Assembly: GCA_001828855.1 (NCBI GenBank) | Contig: MHZT01000015.1 | Span: 24,577-88,576, forward strand | From: Rhodobacterales bacterium RIFCSPHIGHO2_02_FULL_62_130 | GTDB taxonomy: Bacteria > Pseudomonadota > Alphaproteobacteria > Rhodobacterales > Rhodobacteraceae | Direction: 5' to 3' | DNA length: 64,000 nt | Shown: positions 32,207-40,410 of the stretch, one piece after another | Numbering within the stretch: the stretch's first letter is position 1 | Layout: each line of letters begins with the position of its first letter | Notes under the pieces: generated by a model | Databases searched by the model: none | Told to the model about the DNA's origin: nothing | The model's input: only the letters and a program-made list of their open reading frames with translations | Program-made: the position numbers and the translations under genes

Positions 32207-32226
32207 CATAGTGCATCTGCACTATG
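32207..32226. promoter_or_regulatory. Perfect palindrome, likely operator
   Basis: CATAGTGCA-TC-TGCACTATG, a perfect 9-bp inverted repeat with a 2-nt centre, 51 bp before the start of the amidohydrolase gene, within the 196-bp divergent spacer. Size and position fit a dimeric repressor or activator site. The cognate regulator is not known. Confidence 0.6.
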
Positions 32227-32277
32227 GCCAGTGCGGCGCCCTTGGGCAAAACTGATCGAAACTGCAGCGGGGTTGCT

Positions 32278-33387
32278 ATGACGACAGGTTTTTATCATGA
32301 CGAACGCTGCTTGTGGCACACCACGGGCGAACATGCGCTGATCCTGCCGGTGGGTGGCTATGTGCAGCCGCCCTCGGGTGCGGGCCATGCCGAAAGCCCG
32401 GAAACCAAGCGCCGCTTCAAGAACCTGCTGGAAGTGTCGGGTCTGTGGCGCAAGCTGGATGTGCGGGCCGCCGAACCGGTGACGCGCGCGGATATGCTGC
32501 GCGTCCACACCGCCGATTACCTTGACCGGTTCAAGGCCACCTCGGATGCAGGGGGCGGCAATTCCGGCTTTTATTCCCCCTATGGCCGCGGCAGTTTTGA
32601 AATTGCGGCCATCTCGGCGGGGTTGGTCAAACGGGCCCTGCAAGACGTGCTGACCCGCGACGCCGACAACGCCTATGCCCTGTCGCGCCCGCCGGGGCAT
32701 CACTGCCTGCCCGATGCCTCGATGGGCTTTTGCCTTCTGGCCAATATCCCCATCGCGCTTGAGGCCGCGCGCGCCACGCATGGCCCCCTGCGCGTGGCGG
32801 TGGTGGATTGGGATGTGCATCACGGAAATGGCACCGAGGCGATTTTCTACGACCGCGCCGATACGCTGACGATTTCCTTGCACCAAGAGAACTGCTTTCC
32901 GTTGGAGGGCGGCGGCTGGCAGGATCGCGGGCGGGGCGAGGGTGTGGGGGCAAACCTGAACATCCCGCTGCTGCCGGGTGGCGGGCATCAAGCCTATATG
33001 GATGCGTTCGAACTGTTGGTTCTGCCCGCCCTGCGCGCCTACAAGCCAGATCTGATCGTGATCGCCTCGGGCTTTGATGCCAATGGCGTCGATCCTTTGG
33101 CGCGGATGCTGGCCTATGCCGACACCTATCGCGCCATGGCGACCCAGCTTAAGGCATTGGCGTCCGAGATTTGTGGCGGGCGGATATTGGCTGTGCATGA
33201 GGGCGGCTATTCCGAAGTGCTGGTCCCCTTCTGCGGCCATGCCGTGATCGAGGTGCTGTCAGGCCAGTCCACCGATGTGATCGACCCGCTTTACAATATC
33301 GTGTTCGCCCAGCAGCCCCCCGCCGACATGATCGCCTTCCAACGCGCCCGCCTCGAGGCGCAGGCAAAGGCATTGTCGATCCGCTAG
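32278..33387 (+). CDS. Class II histone deacetylase-like amidohydrolase
   Basis: 369 residues from the ATG at 32278 (MTTGFYHDERCLWHTTG). Zn-dependent arginase/deacetylase fold. Active-site marks: RPPGHHCLPDASMGFC (His-His pair), VVDWDVHHGNGTE (Zn ligands Asp and His), ASGFDANGVDPLARM (third Zn ligand Asp) and HEGGYSEV (Gly-Gly-Tyr transition-state loop). Bacterial relatives deacetylate acetylpolyamines or other N-acetylated amines; the native substrate is not readable. No signal peptide, so cytoplasmic. An upstream in-frame ATG at 32224 lies just beside the palindrome and is less likely. Confidence 0.93.
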   Translation: MTTGFYHDERCLWHTTGEHALILPVGGYVQPPSGAGHAESPETKRRFKNLLEVSGLWRKLDVRAAEPVTRADMLRVHTADYLDRFKATSDAGGGNSGFYSPYGRGSFEIAAISAGLVKRALQDVLTRDADNAYALSRPPGHHCLPDASMGFCLLANIPIALEAARATHGPLRVAVVDWDVHHGNGTEAIFYDRADTLTISLHQENCFPLEGGGWQDRGRGEGVGANLNIPLLPGGGHQAYMDAFELLVLPALRAYKPDLIVIASGFDANGVDPLARMLAYADTYRAMATQLKALASEICGGRILAVHEGGYSEVLVPFCGHAVIEVLSGQSTDVIDPLYNIVFAQQPPADMIAFQRARLEAQAKALSIR

Positions 33388-33402
33388 GCCCGTCAATCCC
33401 TG

Positions 33403-33431
33403 TTGACACGAATCATCTGACCGACTTATGA
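33403..33431 (+). promoter_or_regulatory. Promoter of the LacI/ABC/GH32 operon
   Basis: TTGACA (33403-33408), a 17-nt spacer, TTATGA (33426-33431): a perfect -35 with ideal spacing and a fair -10. It sits 75 bp before the LacI start, and its -10 abuts the operator below. Confidence 0.75.
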
Positions 33432-33453
33432 CACCGATGACATGACATCGGTG
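33432..33453. promoter_or_regulatory. Operator palindrome of the LacI regulator
   Basis: CACCGATG-ACATGA-CATCGGTG, a perfect 8-bp inverted repeat whose near-symmetry extends outward (ATGA...TGACAT). It covers the predicted start point of the promoter at 33403-33431. Binding there would block initiation, so it is best read as the autoregulatory site of the LacI protein encoded downstream. Confidence 0.75.
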
Positions 33454-33505
33454 ACATAGCCTCAAAGCCAGTCCCCGATCCCCGTGCGGCTTGGGAGGGC
33501 GGCGG

Positions 33506-34588
33506 ATGGCAACCATCTATGACGTGGCGAAAGTCGCGGGCGTTTCGGCCAAGACCGTCAGCCGTGTGCTGAACGGAGACGGCCCCGTTGGCCGCGAAAC
33601 CCGCGAGGCGGTTGAGGCCGCCATGCGCGATCTGGGCTATGTGCCGTCGAACGCGGCACGGATGATGCGGGCCTCGAAATCGGGGCTGGTGGGGCTGATC
33701 ACCGGCGCCATTTCAACCGCAGGCGAAATCGCCCGCCCCGCCGGCCTGCCCGATCTGTTCATCGTCCAAGGCATCCAGCAGGTTATGGCGCAGGCCGGCA
33801 TGACCCTGATGATCGCCGACACCGCCGGGCGCAGCGAGACCGTGCCGCATCTGATCGATACCTTCCTGTCGCACCGCGTCGAAGGCCTGATCTATGTCGC
33901 CGAATATCACCAGCAGGTGCGCCTGCCCAAAATCACCGGCCAAACCCCGCTTGTTCTGGTGAATTGCTTTGACGATGCCGGAACCCCTGCGGTTGTTCCC
34001 GATGACCAACGCGGCCAATACGCACTGGTCAACCGCCTGATCCGCGCCGGTCACCGCCGCATCGCCTATCTGACCCTGCGCGATGAAATCGTGGCCACCC
34101 GTCTGCGCGGCACCGGCTACCGCGAGGCACTGGCCGAGGCAGGGCTGCCCCATGACCCCGCCCTTGTGCAGAACTGCGACCTTGAGGGCCGCGACGGCGA
34201 AACCCAGCTGATCTGGGACACCATCGACCGCATGCTGCGCCTGCCCGATCCGCCGACCGTGTTCTGCTGCGGCAATGACAAGATGGCGCTGGCGGTCTAC
34301 GGCATCCTGAGATCCATGGGCCGCAAGGTGCCGGATGAGGTCTCGGTCGCAGGTTATGACAATTACCGTGTCATCGCCGAAACGCTTTACCCGCCGCTGA
34401 CCACGGTGGACCTGCCCTATACCGCCATGGGTGTGCGTGCCGCGCAACGCCTTTTGGCCCTGATTTCCGGCGAAGGCCGGGATGACCGCAGCCCGCTTCT
34501 GGTGGCGGGTCCGGTGCATTGGCGCGCCTCGGTGACCGAAGTGCGCCCTGCCAACATACATCACCTAAAAACCGTCAGGGAGGATTGA
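33506..34588 (+). CDS. LacI-family transcriptional regulator of the sugar operon
   Basis: 360 residues from the ATG at 33506, with GGGAGGGC upstream. The N-terminal helix-turn-helix reads IYDVAKVAGVSAKTVSRVLNGDGPVG (residues 4-29) with the LacI hinge YVPSNAARMMRASKSG, followed by a periplasmic-binding-protein-like sensor domain (GLVGLITGAIST..., VEGLIYVAEY, FCCGNDKMALAVYGILR, VAGYDNYR). It lies only 4 bp before the binding-protein gene, so it is transcribed with its target operon and probably represses itself until the sugar binds. Confidence 0.93.
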   Translation: MATIYDVAKVAGVSAKTVSRVLNGDGPVGRETREAVEAAMRDLGYVPSNAARMMRASKSGLVGLITGAISTAGEIARPAGLPDLFIVQGIQQVMAQAGMTLMIADTAGRSETVPHLIDTFLSHRVEGLIYVAEYHQQVRLPKITGQTPLVLVNCFDDAGTPAVVPDDQRGQYALVNRLIRAGHRRIAYLTLRDEIVATRLRGTGYREALAEAGLPHDPALVQNCDLEGRDGETQLIWDTIDRMLRLPDPPTVFCCGNDKMALAVYGILRSMGRKVPDEVSVAGYDNYRVIAETLYPPLTTVDLPYTAMGVRAAQRLLALISGEGRDDRSPLLVAGPVHWRASVTEVRPANIHHLKTVRED

Positions 34589-34592
34589 CGTA

Positions 34593-35849
34593 ATGTCCAA
34601 GGCTAAATGGATGACCGGCGCTGCCATCGCAGTCGCCGCTTGGGGAAGCATGGCCCAAGCCCAGACCACGCTGTCGCTGTGGTATCACGGGGCTGGCAAC
34701 GAGGTTGAGGCCAAGATCATCAACCAGATCGTCGCCGACTTTAACGGCAGCCAAGCCGACTGGAAGGTTGAACTGCAAAGCTTCCCGCAGGCGGCCTATA
34801 ACGATTCCGTCGTGGCTGGCGCTTTGGCAGGCAATCTGCCCGACATTCTCGACGTCGACGGCCCCGTGATGCCGAACTGGGCATGGTCGGGCTATATGCA
34901 GCCGCTGCAAATCGACGAGACCAAGATCGAAACCTTCCTGCCCGGCCCGAAAGGCTATTGGGATGGCAAGCTCTATTCGGTCGGGTTGTGGGATGCCGCC
35001 GTCGCCTTGGTGACGCGCCAGTCCTATCTGGACGAATTGGGTCTTCGCACCCCGACGCTGGATGCGCCTTGGACCGCCGAAGAATTCCAGGCAGCCCTTG
35101 ATGCCGCCAAAGCATCGGGCAAGTTCGAATACGCGCTGGATCTTGGCACCGCCTGGACCGGCGAATGGTATCCCTATGCCTTCTCGCCCTTCCTGCAATC
35201 CTTTGGTGGCGACATCGTGGACCGCTCGACCTACAAAACCGCCGAAGGCGCTTTGAACGGCGATGCCGCGATTGCCTTTGGCAACTGGTGGCAAGGCCTG
35301 TTCACCGGCGGTTACGCCCAAGCCACCCAAGACCCCGCAGATCGTGACGGCGGCTTTGCGGCTGGCAAATATGCCTTCTCGTGGAACGGCAACTGGGCGG
35401 CTTTGAACGCGCTTGCGGCCTTTGACGATGTGGTGTTCCTGCCCGCGCCGAACTTTGGTGCAGGCTCGAAAATCGGTGCGGCAAGCTGGCAGTTCGGCGT
35501 TTCCGCAAAATCCGCGCATCCCGATGGCGCTTCGGCCTTCATCGAATTCGCGCTGCAAGACAAATACCTTGCCGATTTCTCGAATGGCATCGGCCTGATC
35601 CCGGCGACCAAAACGGCCGCCGCGATGACCGAAAACTACAAGGACGGCGGCCCGATGGCGGTGTTCTTTGGCCTGACCGAAGCGCAGGCCTTGGTGCGCC
35701 CCGTGACCCCCGGCTATGTGGTTCAGGCCAAAGTGTTCGAAAAAGCACTGGCTGACATCGCCAACGGCGCGGACGTTGCCTCGACCCTTGATGCGGCTGT
35801 CGACGAAATCAACGCCGATATCGAGAAAAACGGCGGCTACGGCCACTAA
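34593..35849 (+). CDS. ABC transporter carbohydrate-binding protein (family 1)
   Basis: 418 residues. The signal peptide ends SMAQA|QT at about residue 23, giving a periplasmic protein. The mature N-terminus TTLSLWYHGAGNEVEAKIINQIVADFNGSQ and the NLPDILDVDGPVMP stretch are those of extracellular solute-binding family 1 (UgpB/MalE type). AGGGAGG lies ~10 nt before the ATG. The neighbours (two MalF/G-type permeases, a UgpC-type ATPase and a GH32-like hydrolase) point to an oligosaccharide, probably a fructoside, as ligand. Two strong hairpins follow the stop codon. Confidence 0.93.
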   Translation: MSKAKWMTGAAIAVAAWGSMAQAQTTLSLWYHGAGNEVEAKIINQIVADFNGSQADWKVELQSFPQAAYNDSVVAGALAGNLPDILDVDGPVMPNWAWSGYMQPLQIDETKIETFLPGPKGYWDGKLYSVGLWDAAVALVTRQSYLDELGLRTPTLDAPWTAEEFQAALDAAKASGKFEYALDLGTAWTGEWYPYAFSPFLQSFGGDIVDRSTYKTAEGALNGDAAIAFGNWWQGLFTGGYAQATQDPADRDGGFAAGKYAFSWNGNWAALNALAAFDDVVFLPAPNFGAGSKIGAASWQFGVSAKSAHPDGASAFIEFALQDKYLADFSNGIGLIPATKTAAAMTENYKDGGPMAVFFGLTEAQALVRPVTPGYVVQAKVFEKALADIANGADVASTLDAAVDEINADIEKNGGYGH

Positions 35850-35855
35850 GCCAAA

Positions 35856-35925
35856 CTTTCCCTGATCCGTCAGGGAAAGGGGTTCCTCCCGAGCCCCCCG
35901 AAGGGCGGTCCCTGCCGCCCTTCGG
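35856..35925 (+). repeat. Two intercistronic hairpins after the binding-protein gene
   Basis: Perfect 10-bp stem CTTTCCCTGA-TCCG-TCAGGGAAAG (35856-35879) and perfect 11-bp stem CCGAAGGGCGG-TCCCTG-CCGCCCTTCGG (35898-35925), with no U-tract. The placement fits 3'-end protection of the binding-protein mRNA, giving more binding protein than permease. Confidence 0.75.
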
Positions 35926-35963
35926 AACATCGGGCCTTCCCCCCATTTTGCCGCGAGGTCGTC

Positions 35964-37034
35964 ATGGCATCGAAATTCCAACAGTCGAACCGAACTGGCT
36001 GGCTGATGGCAGGCCCCGCTTTCCTGCTGATCGCCGGTTTCATCATCCTGCCGTTCTTTTTCGCCATTGCCCTTAGCTTTACCAACCAGCGCCTGATTTC
36101 CCCCAATCCGACCGAGTTCACCGGCCTTGCCAACTATCGCCAGCTTCTGGGCGTGGCAGTGCTGACGCTGGACCCGCTGAAAGATGAGGCTGGGGCCGTG
36201 CAGATGAAGGACGGCGCGCCTGAATACCCCTCGCTGCGCAGCATCACCCGCAACAACCCCGACCGCCCCGATCTGGCCGGCATGCGCGAATGGTTCAGCT
36301 TTGATTGGGGCGACGCGCGCACCTTCATTCTGGCGCGTGACGTGGTGTTCATGACCGCGCTGGTGAATACGATCCTTTTCGTGGTGATCGTGGCCCCTGT
36401 TCAAGGCGGGCTTGCGCTTGGTCTGGCGCTGCTGATCAATCAACGCCTGCGCGGCATCAACGTGTTCCGCGCGATCTATTTCATGCCGGTTGTGGTTTCC
36501 ATCGTGGTCGTCTCGCTGCTGTGGCGGTTCATCTATGACGGCCAGTCAGGCCTGCTGAACAACCTGCTGGGCGCGGTCAGCTTTGGTGCCATTCCGAAAA
36601 TCGACTGGCTGGGCAACCCGTCCACCGCCCTTGGCGCGATCATCGCCATGTCGATCTGGCAGGCTGTCGGCTTTCATATGGTGATCTGGCTGTCCGGCCT
36701 GCAAACCATCTCGCCCACCTTGTACGAGGCGGCGGCCATCGAAGGCTCGTCGAAATGGCAGACCTTCCGCTACATCACATGGCCCGGCCTGCGGAATACC
36801 GCCGTTCTGGTCCTGATCGTGATCACCATGCAGGCCTTTGCGCTTTTCGCCCAGATCGACGTGATGACCAATGGCGGCCCCTTGGACAGCACCCAGACCA
36901 TCGTGTTCCAAGCCGTCGAGCGCGGCTATGGCAAGCAGGACATTTCCGGCGGCTCCACCATTTCCGTCGTGCTGTTTGTGATCGTGCTGTCCGTATCCCT
37001 GATCCAACGCTGGCTGACGCGGGAGAAAAGCTGA
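35964..37034 (+). CDS. Sugar ABC transporter permease 1
   Basis: 356 residues, MalF/UgpA-type inner-membrane subunit. Hydrophobic segments include ~13-35 (LMAGPAFLLIAGFIILPFFFAIAL) and five more from ~128 on (MTALVNTILFVVIVAPVQGGLALGLALLI; AIYFMPVVVSIVVVSLLWRFI). The EAA coupling loop reads YEAAAIEGSSKWQTFRYITWPGL. A periplasmic loop of ~75 residues follows the first helix. The stop overlaps the next start by one base (TGATG). Confidence 0.94.
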   Translation: MASKFQQSNRTGWLMAGPAFLLIAGFIILPFFFAIALSFTNQRLISPNPTEFTGLANYRQLLGVAVLTLDPLKDEAGAVQMKDGAPEYPSLRSITRNNPDRPDLAGMREWFSFDWGDARTFILARDVVFMTALVNTILFVVIVAPVQGGLALGLALLINQRLRGINVFRAIYFMPVVVSIVVVSLLWRFIYDGQSGLLNNLLGAVSFGAIPKIDWLGNPSTALGAIIAMSIWQAVGFHMVIWLSGLQTISPTLYEAAAIEGSSKWQTFRYITWPGLRNTAVLVLIVITMQAFALFAQIDVMTNGGPLDSTQTIVFQAVERGYGKQDISGGSTISVVLFVIVLSVSLIQRWLTREKS

Positions 37035-37912
37035 TGTCGATGATTTCTGCCGAAAACCATGGCCTGCGACTGGCCACCCGCTATGCGGTTCTGACGCTGA
37101 TCGCGGTGATCTTCGTGTTCCCGCTGGTGTTCATGCTGATGTCCTCGCTGAAACCCGACCAGCAACTGCTGGCCGATACCGCCAGCCTGCGCGCCTTCCT
37201 GCCGGTGGGCGATATCAGTTTTGACAACTACACAGCCGCATTTCAGCGCGCGCCTGTGGCGCTGTTCATCCTGAACTCGGTCATCGTGACAGGCGTAACG
37301 GTGGTGCTGTCGCTGCTGTTCTGTTCGATGGCGGCGTTTTCCTTTGTCTTCATCGGCTGGAAGGGGCGCGATGTGGCGCTGTCGATCATCCTTGCCACCT
37401 TGATCGTGCCGTTTGAAACCATCGCGATCCCGCTGCTGCTGATCGCATCGAAACTGCCGTGGCTGGGGCTGGAGGGGTTCACCACCGGCTGGTTGAATTC
37501 CTACCGCGTGCAGATCATCCCCTTCATCGCCGATGGCCTGACGATCTTTCTTTTCGTGCAGTATTTCAAAGACCTGCCCGGAGAGCTGATCGAGGCCGCC
37601 CGCGTTGAAGGCGCAAGCTGGGTGCAAATCTACCGCCGCATCGTGATGCCACTGGCCGGTCCCGTTCTGGCCACCGCCGCGATCCTGAAGTTTCTGGTGA
37701 TGTATAACCAGTATCTCTGGCCGCTGATGGTGGTGCAGGACGAAGGCTACCGCCCGGTCATGGTCGGCCTGCAATACTTCTTCCAGTTGAACATCGCATG
37801 GGGCGAGGTGATGGCCTACCTGAGCCTGATCACCGTCCCCGTGCTTGCCTTTTATCTTTACCTGCAAAAAGCCTTCATCGCGTCGATTGCCTCGACCGGC
37901 GTGAAGGGTTGA
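37034..37912 (+). CDS. Sugar ABC transporter permease 2
   Basis: 292 residues, MalG/UgpE type with about six helices starting with YAVLTLIAVIFVFPLVFMLMSSL. The EAA loop reads IEAARVEGASWVQIYRRIVMPLAGP. It forms the membrane channel with the upstream permease. The start at 37034 is fixed by the TGATG overlap and the family N-terminus; the frame upstream of it lies inside permease 1. Confidence 0.95.
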   Translation: MSMISAENHGLRLATRYAVLTLIAVIFVFPLVFMLMSSLKPDQQLLADTASLRAFLPVGDISFDNYTAAFQRAPVALFILNSVIVTGVTVVLSLLFCSMAAFSFVFIGWKGRDVALSIILATLIVPFETIAIPLLLIASKLPWLGLEGFTTGWLNSYRVQIIPFIADGLTIFLFVQYFKDLPGELIEAARVEGASWVQIYRRIVMPLAGPVLATAAILKFLVMYNQYLWPLMVVQDEGYRPVMVGLQYFFQLNIAWGEVMAYLSLITVPVLAFYLYLQKAFIASIASTGVKG

Positions 37913-37921
37913 GGAGACATA

Positions 37922-38914
37922 ATGGTTATCGCAATCGACAAGAAATGGATCTGGGACTCGTGGTATGCCAAGGATGGCGACACCTACCACGGCTTCTTCC
38001 TGCAGGCGGATACGTCGCTGGGTGACCCCGATCTGCGCCACCTGAACGTGACGCAGGGCCATGCCACCTCGAAAGATCTGGTGAACTGGACCCATCTGGG
38101 CACGATGTTCGGCCCGTCGAAAACCACCGCTTGGGACGACAGCACCACTTGGACCGGATCGGTGGTGCAGGATGACGCGGGTCTGTGGCATCTGTTCTAC
38201 ACCGGCACCACGCTGGCGGAAAACTCGCTGTATCAGCGCATCGGCCATGCCACCTCGACCGATCTGCACAGTTGGGAGCGTGTGGGTGACGGGCTGTGCC
38301 TTGATCTGACCGGCCCCAATGCCGACACTTATGAGAAAGACCACATGGTCGGCCATTGGCATGACCGCGCCATGCGCGACCCTTGGGTCATGCGCGATCC
38401 CGACAGCGACGGCTGGCTGATGTATTTCACCGCCCGCGCACCGGGGATCGCCGAGCCGAACGCCGGTGGTGCCATCGGCTTTGCCACCTCGCCCGATCTT
38501 TACAACTGGACCCTGCGCCCGCCCGTGTTCACCGGCGGCATGGGCCAGCTTGAGGTGCCGCAGGTGTTTCAGGTGGGCGATATGTGGTATTGCCTGTTCT
38601 GCACCAGTGGCTTCCAATGGTCGGAACAATACCGTCGCACCAACCCGCAAAGCCCCGTCACCGGCAATCACTACCTGATCGCGGATCACCCGCGCGGGCC
38701 GTGGCGGATGGCCCCCGGCCCCTTCCTTGACGGGGCCGAACCCTGCCGCCGCTATGCCGCGCGCATTGTGGATGGGCCGGAGGGCCTTGTGATCCTTGGC
38801 TTCGCCGATGGCGGCAAGGATGTTTTCGGCGGCTATGTGATGAACCCCGAACCGGTCGTGGTGGGCGAAGGCGGCCTGCTGCACGTGCAACCCATCGCGA
38901 AAGCAGCGGAGTAG
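37922..38914 (+). CDS. GH32-like glycoside hydrolase (clan GH-J/GH43-like beta-propeller)
   Basis: 330 residues without a signal peptide, so cytoplasmic. The five-bladed propeller signature is visible: WDSWYAKDGDTYHGFFLQAD near the N-terminus (nucleophile-type Asp region), MRDPWVMRDP (RDP motif, residues ~143-152) and LEVPQVFQVGD (acid/base Glu region). Together these fit GH32/GH68 fructoside hydrolases, though GH43-like arabinanases share the fold. GAGGAGAC precedes the ATG. Its place inside the ABC operon suggests hydrolysis of an imported fructo-oligosaccharide or sucrose-like sugar. It is shorter than typical GH32 enzymes and lacks their C-terminal beta-sandwich. Confidence 0.75.
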   Translation: MVIAIDKKWIWDSWYAKDGDTYHGFFLQADTSLGDPDLRHLNVTQGHATSKDLVNWTHLGTMFGPSKTTAWDDSTTWTGSVVQDDAGLWHLFYTGTTLAENSLYQRIGHATSTDLHSWERVGDGLCLDLTGPNADTYEKDHMVGHWHDRAMRDPWVMRDPDSDGWLMYFTARAPGIAEPNAGGAIGFATSPDLYNWTLRPPVFTGGMGQLEVPQVFQVGDMWYCLFCTSGFQWSEQYRRTNPQSPVTGNHYLIADHPRGPWRMAPGPFLDGAEPCRRYAARIVDGPEGLVILGFADGGKDVFGGYVMNPEPVVVGEGGLLHVQPIAKAAE

Positions 38915-38917
38915 ATC

Positions 38918-39985
38918 ATGGCCAGTATCACCCTGAAAGGTCTGAAGAAAAGCTACGGCAATGCCCATGTCATCAAGGGCGTCGACATCGAGATCAACGA
39001 CGGCGAGTTTGTCGTCTTTGTCGGCCCCTCGGGCTGTGGCAAATCCACCTTGTTGCGGATGATCGCAGGGCTTGAGGATATCACCTCGGGCGATCTGACC
39101 ATCGCGGGCAAGCAGGTGAACGACCTGCCGCCGAAAGATCGCGGCGTGGCGATGGTGTTCCAGTCCTATGCGATTTTCCCGCATATGACGGTGCGCGAGA
39201 ATGTGGCCTTTGGCCTGACCATCGCGGGCGCGTCTCAGGCGGAAAAGGATGCCAAGGTGGCCGAAGCCGCCCGCATCCTGCAGATGGAGCATCTGCTGGA
39301 CCGCCGCCCCAGCCAGCTTTCGGGTGGCCAGCGCCAGCGCGTCGCTATTGGCCGCGCGATTGTCCGCAAGCCTGCCGTGTTCCTGTTTGACGAACCGCTG
39401 TCGAACCTTGATGCCGCCTTGCGGATGGATATGCGGATGGAGATCGGCAAGCTGCACAAGGCGCTTGGCGCGACGATGATCTACGTGACGCATGATCAGG
39501 TCGAGGCGATGACGCTGGCCAACAAGATCGTGGTGCTGAAGGATGGTCTGGTGCAGCAGATCGGTTCGCCGATGGAGTTGTACCACAACCCCGCCAACGC
39601 CTTTGTTGCAGGCTTCCTCGGCTCGCCTTCGATGAATTTTCTGGATGTGGACGTGCAATCGGTTCAGGGGGATCAGGTGACGGTGGCCAATGGCGCGCTT
39701 GATCCGGTTACGATCACTTCGAAACAGGGGCAGTTTACCGCCGGAACCCGCGCGCGTCTGGGTCTGCGCCCGCAATACCTGACGCCTGCCACCGACCTGA
39801 ACGCGGGCCGTCTGCATGGCAAGGTGGCACTGACCGAAAGGCTGGGGGCCGAGACGGTGATCGAGGTGACGCTGAAAGATGGCAAAGCCCTGATAGCGGC
39901 CCTTGCGCGCGATGCTATCTTCCCGCTTGGCACCGAGGTCAGTCTGGGCTTCAATCCGGCAGAGGCGCATCTTTTCGCCGCGTGA
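38918..39985 (+). CDS. ABC transporter ATP-binding protein (UgpC/MsmX type)
   Basis: 355 residues. Walker A GPSGCGKST (~37-45), Q-loop FQSYAIFPHM, signature LSGGQRQR, Walker B VFLFDEPLSNLD, H-loop YVTHDQVEAM. The C-terminal ~115 residues form the TOBE/MOP-type regulatory domain (NPANAFVAGFLGSPSMNFL..., LGLRPQYLTP). It energises the two permeases upstream. It is the last gene of the operon, followed by a terminator at 40027. Confidence 0.96.
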   Translation: MASITLKGLKKSYGNAHVIKGVDIEINDGEFVVFVGPSGCGKSTLLRMIAGLEDITSGDLTIAGKQVNDLPPKDRGVAMVFQSYAIFPHMTVRENVAFGLTIAGASQAEKDAKVAEAARILQMEHLLDRRPSQLSGGQRQRVAIGRAIVRKPAVFLFDEPLSNLDAALRMDMRMEIGKLHKALGATMIYVTHDQVEAMTLANKIVVLKDGLVQQIGSPMELYHNPANAFVAGFLGSPSMNFLDVDVQSVQGDQVTVANGALDPVTITSKQGQFTAGTRARLGLRPQYLTPATDLNAGRLHGKVALTERLGAETVIEVTLKDGKALIAALARDAIFPLGTEVSLGFNPAEAHLFAA

Positions 39986-40026
39986 ATAGCTGTCCGGCAT
40001 GTCTTTCAGCCGGAAGGTCCAGAATG

Positions 40027-40053
40027 CCCCCGCCGGAAATGGTGGGGGTTTTT
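40027..40053 (+). terminator. Terminator of the LacI/ABC/GH32 operon
   Basis: CCCCCGCC-GGAAAT-GGTGGGGG (40027-40048; one G-T pair) followed by TTTTTC, 42 nt after the ATPase stop. Confidence 0.88.
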
Positions 40054-40410
40054 CTGTTCGGGTCCATGAACATGCGGCCACTGCAAGATGCAAACCCTGC
40101 CACAAGCCGCTTGCAGTCTTTGATGCAGGCCAGCAGCAACACCGACGCCAGACAGCGCCAAGCCAAAGCCATATCCCAAGCAGCAAGAACCCCAAGCCGA
40201 ACGCCCCTTTAGATCCGCACAGCAGCGCCAGATGGCCTGCCCGCGTGGCGTTCAGTCTAGGCCGACAAGCGTTGCCAATCCGTTAAATCCTTGGGCAAAG
40301 GATGGGAGAAATTGCAGGTCTGGATGCGGCAAAAGGTAAACATTGCCTTAACACACCCCTGCCAAACCATTGAATTTAATGCGTCTTATCTGGTCCCGCC
40401 GCGGGACGGC
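40054..40410. other. Non-coding spacer between convergent operons
   Basis: The spacer separates the sugar operon from the convergent FAD dehydrogenase gene. Only short open frames with no family resemblance or good ribosome sites are present. It contains no tRNA-like or repeat structure that I can recognise. Confidence 0.6.

Noticed and set aside
34575..36443. A 622-codon minus-strand frame opposite the binding protein and permease genes
   Set aside because: It is another antisense shadow; the plus-strand genes are certain and the shadow lacks any motif.
36926..40195. A 1089-codon open frame on the minus strand, antisense to the sugar ABC/GH32 operon
   Set aside because: It lies opposite five genes with clear families, and its product is a His/Arg/Gln-rich mirror of their codon bias with no domain. 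High-GC DNA produces such antisense frames.
39951..40195. Short minus-strand frames with hydrophobic starts near the end of the sugar operon
   Set aside because: They overlap the operon terminator and the ATPase 3' end, have no ribosome site worth noting and resemble no small-protein family.
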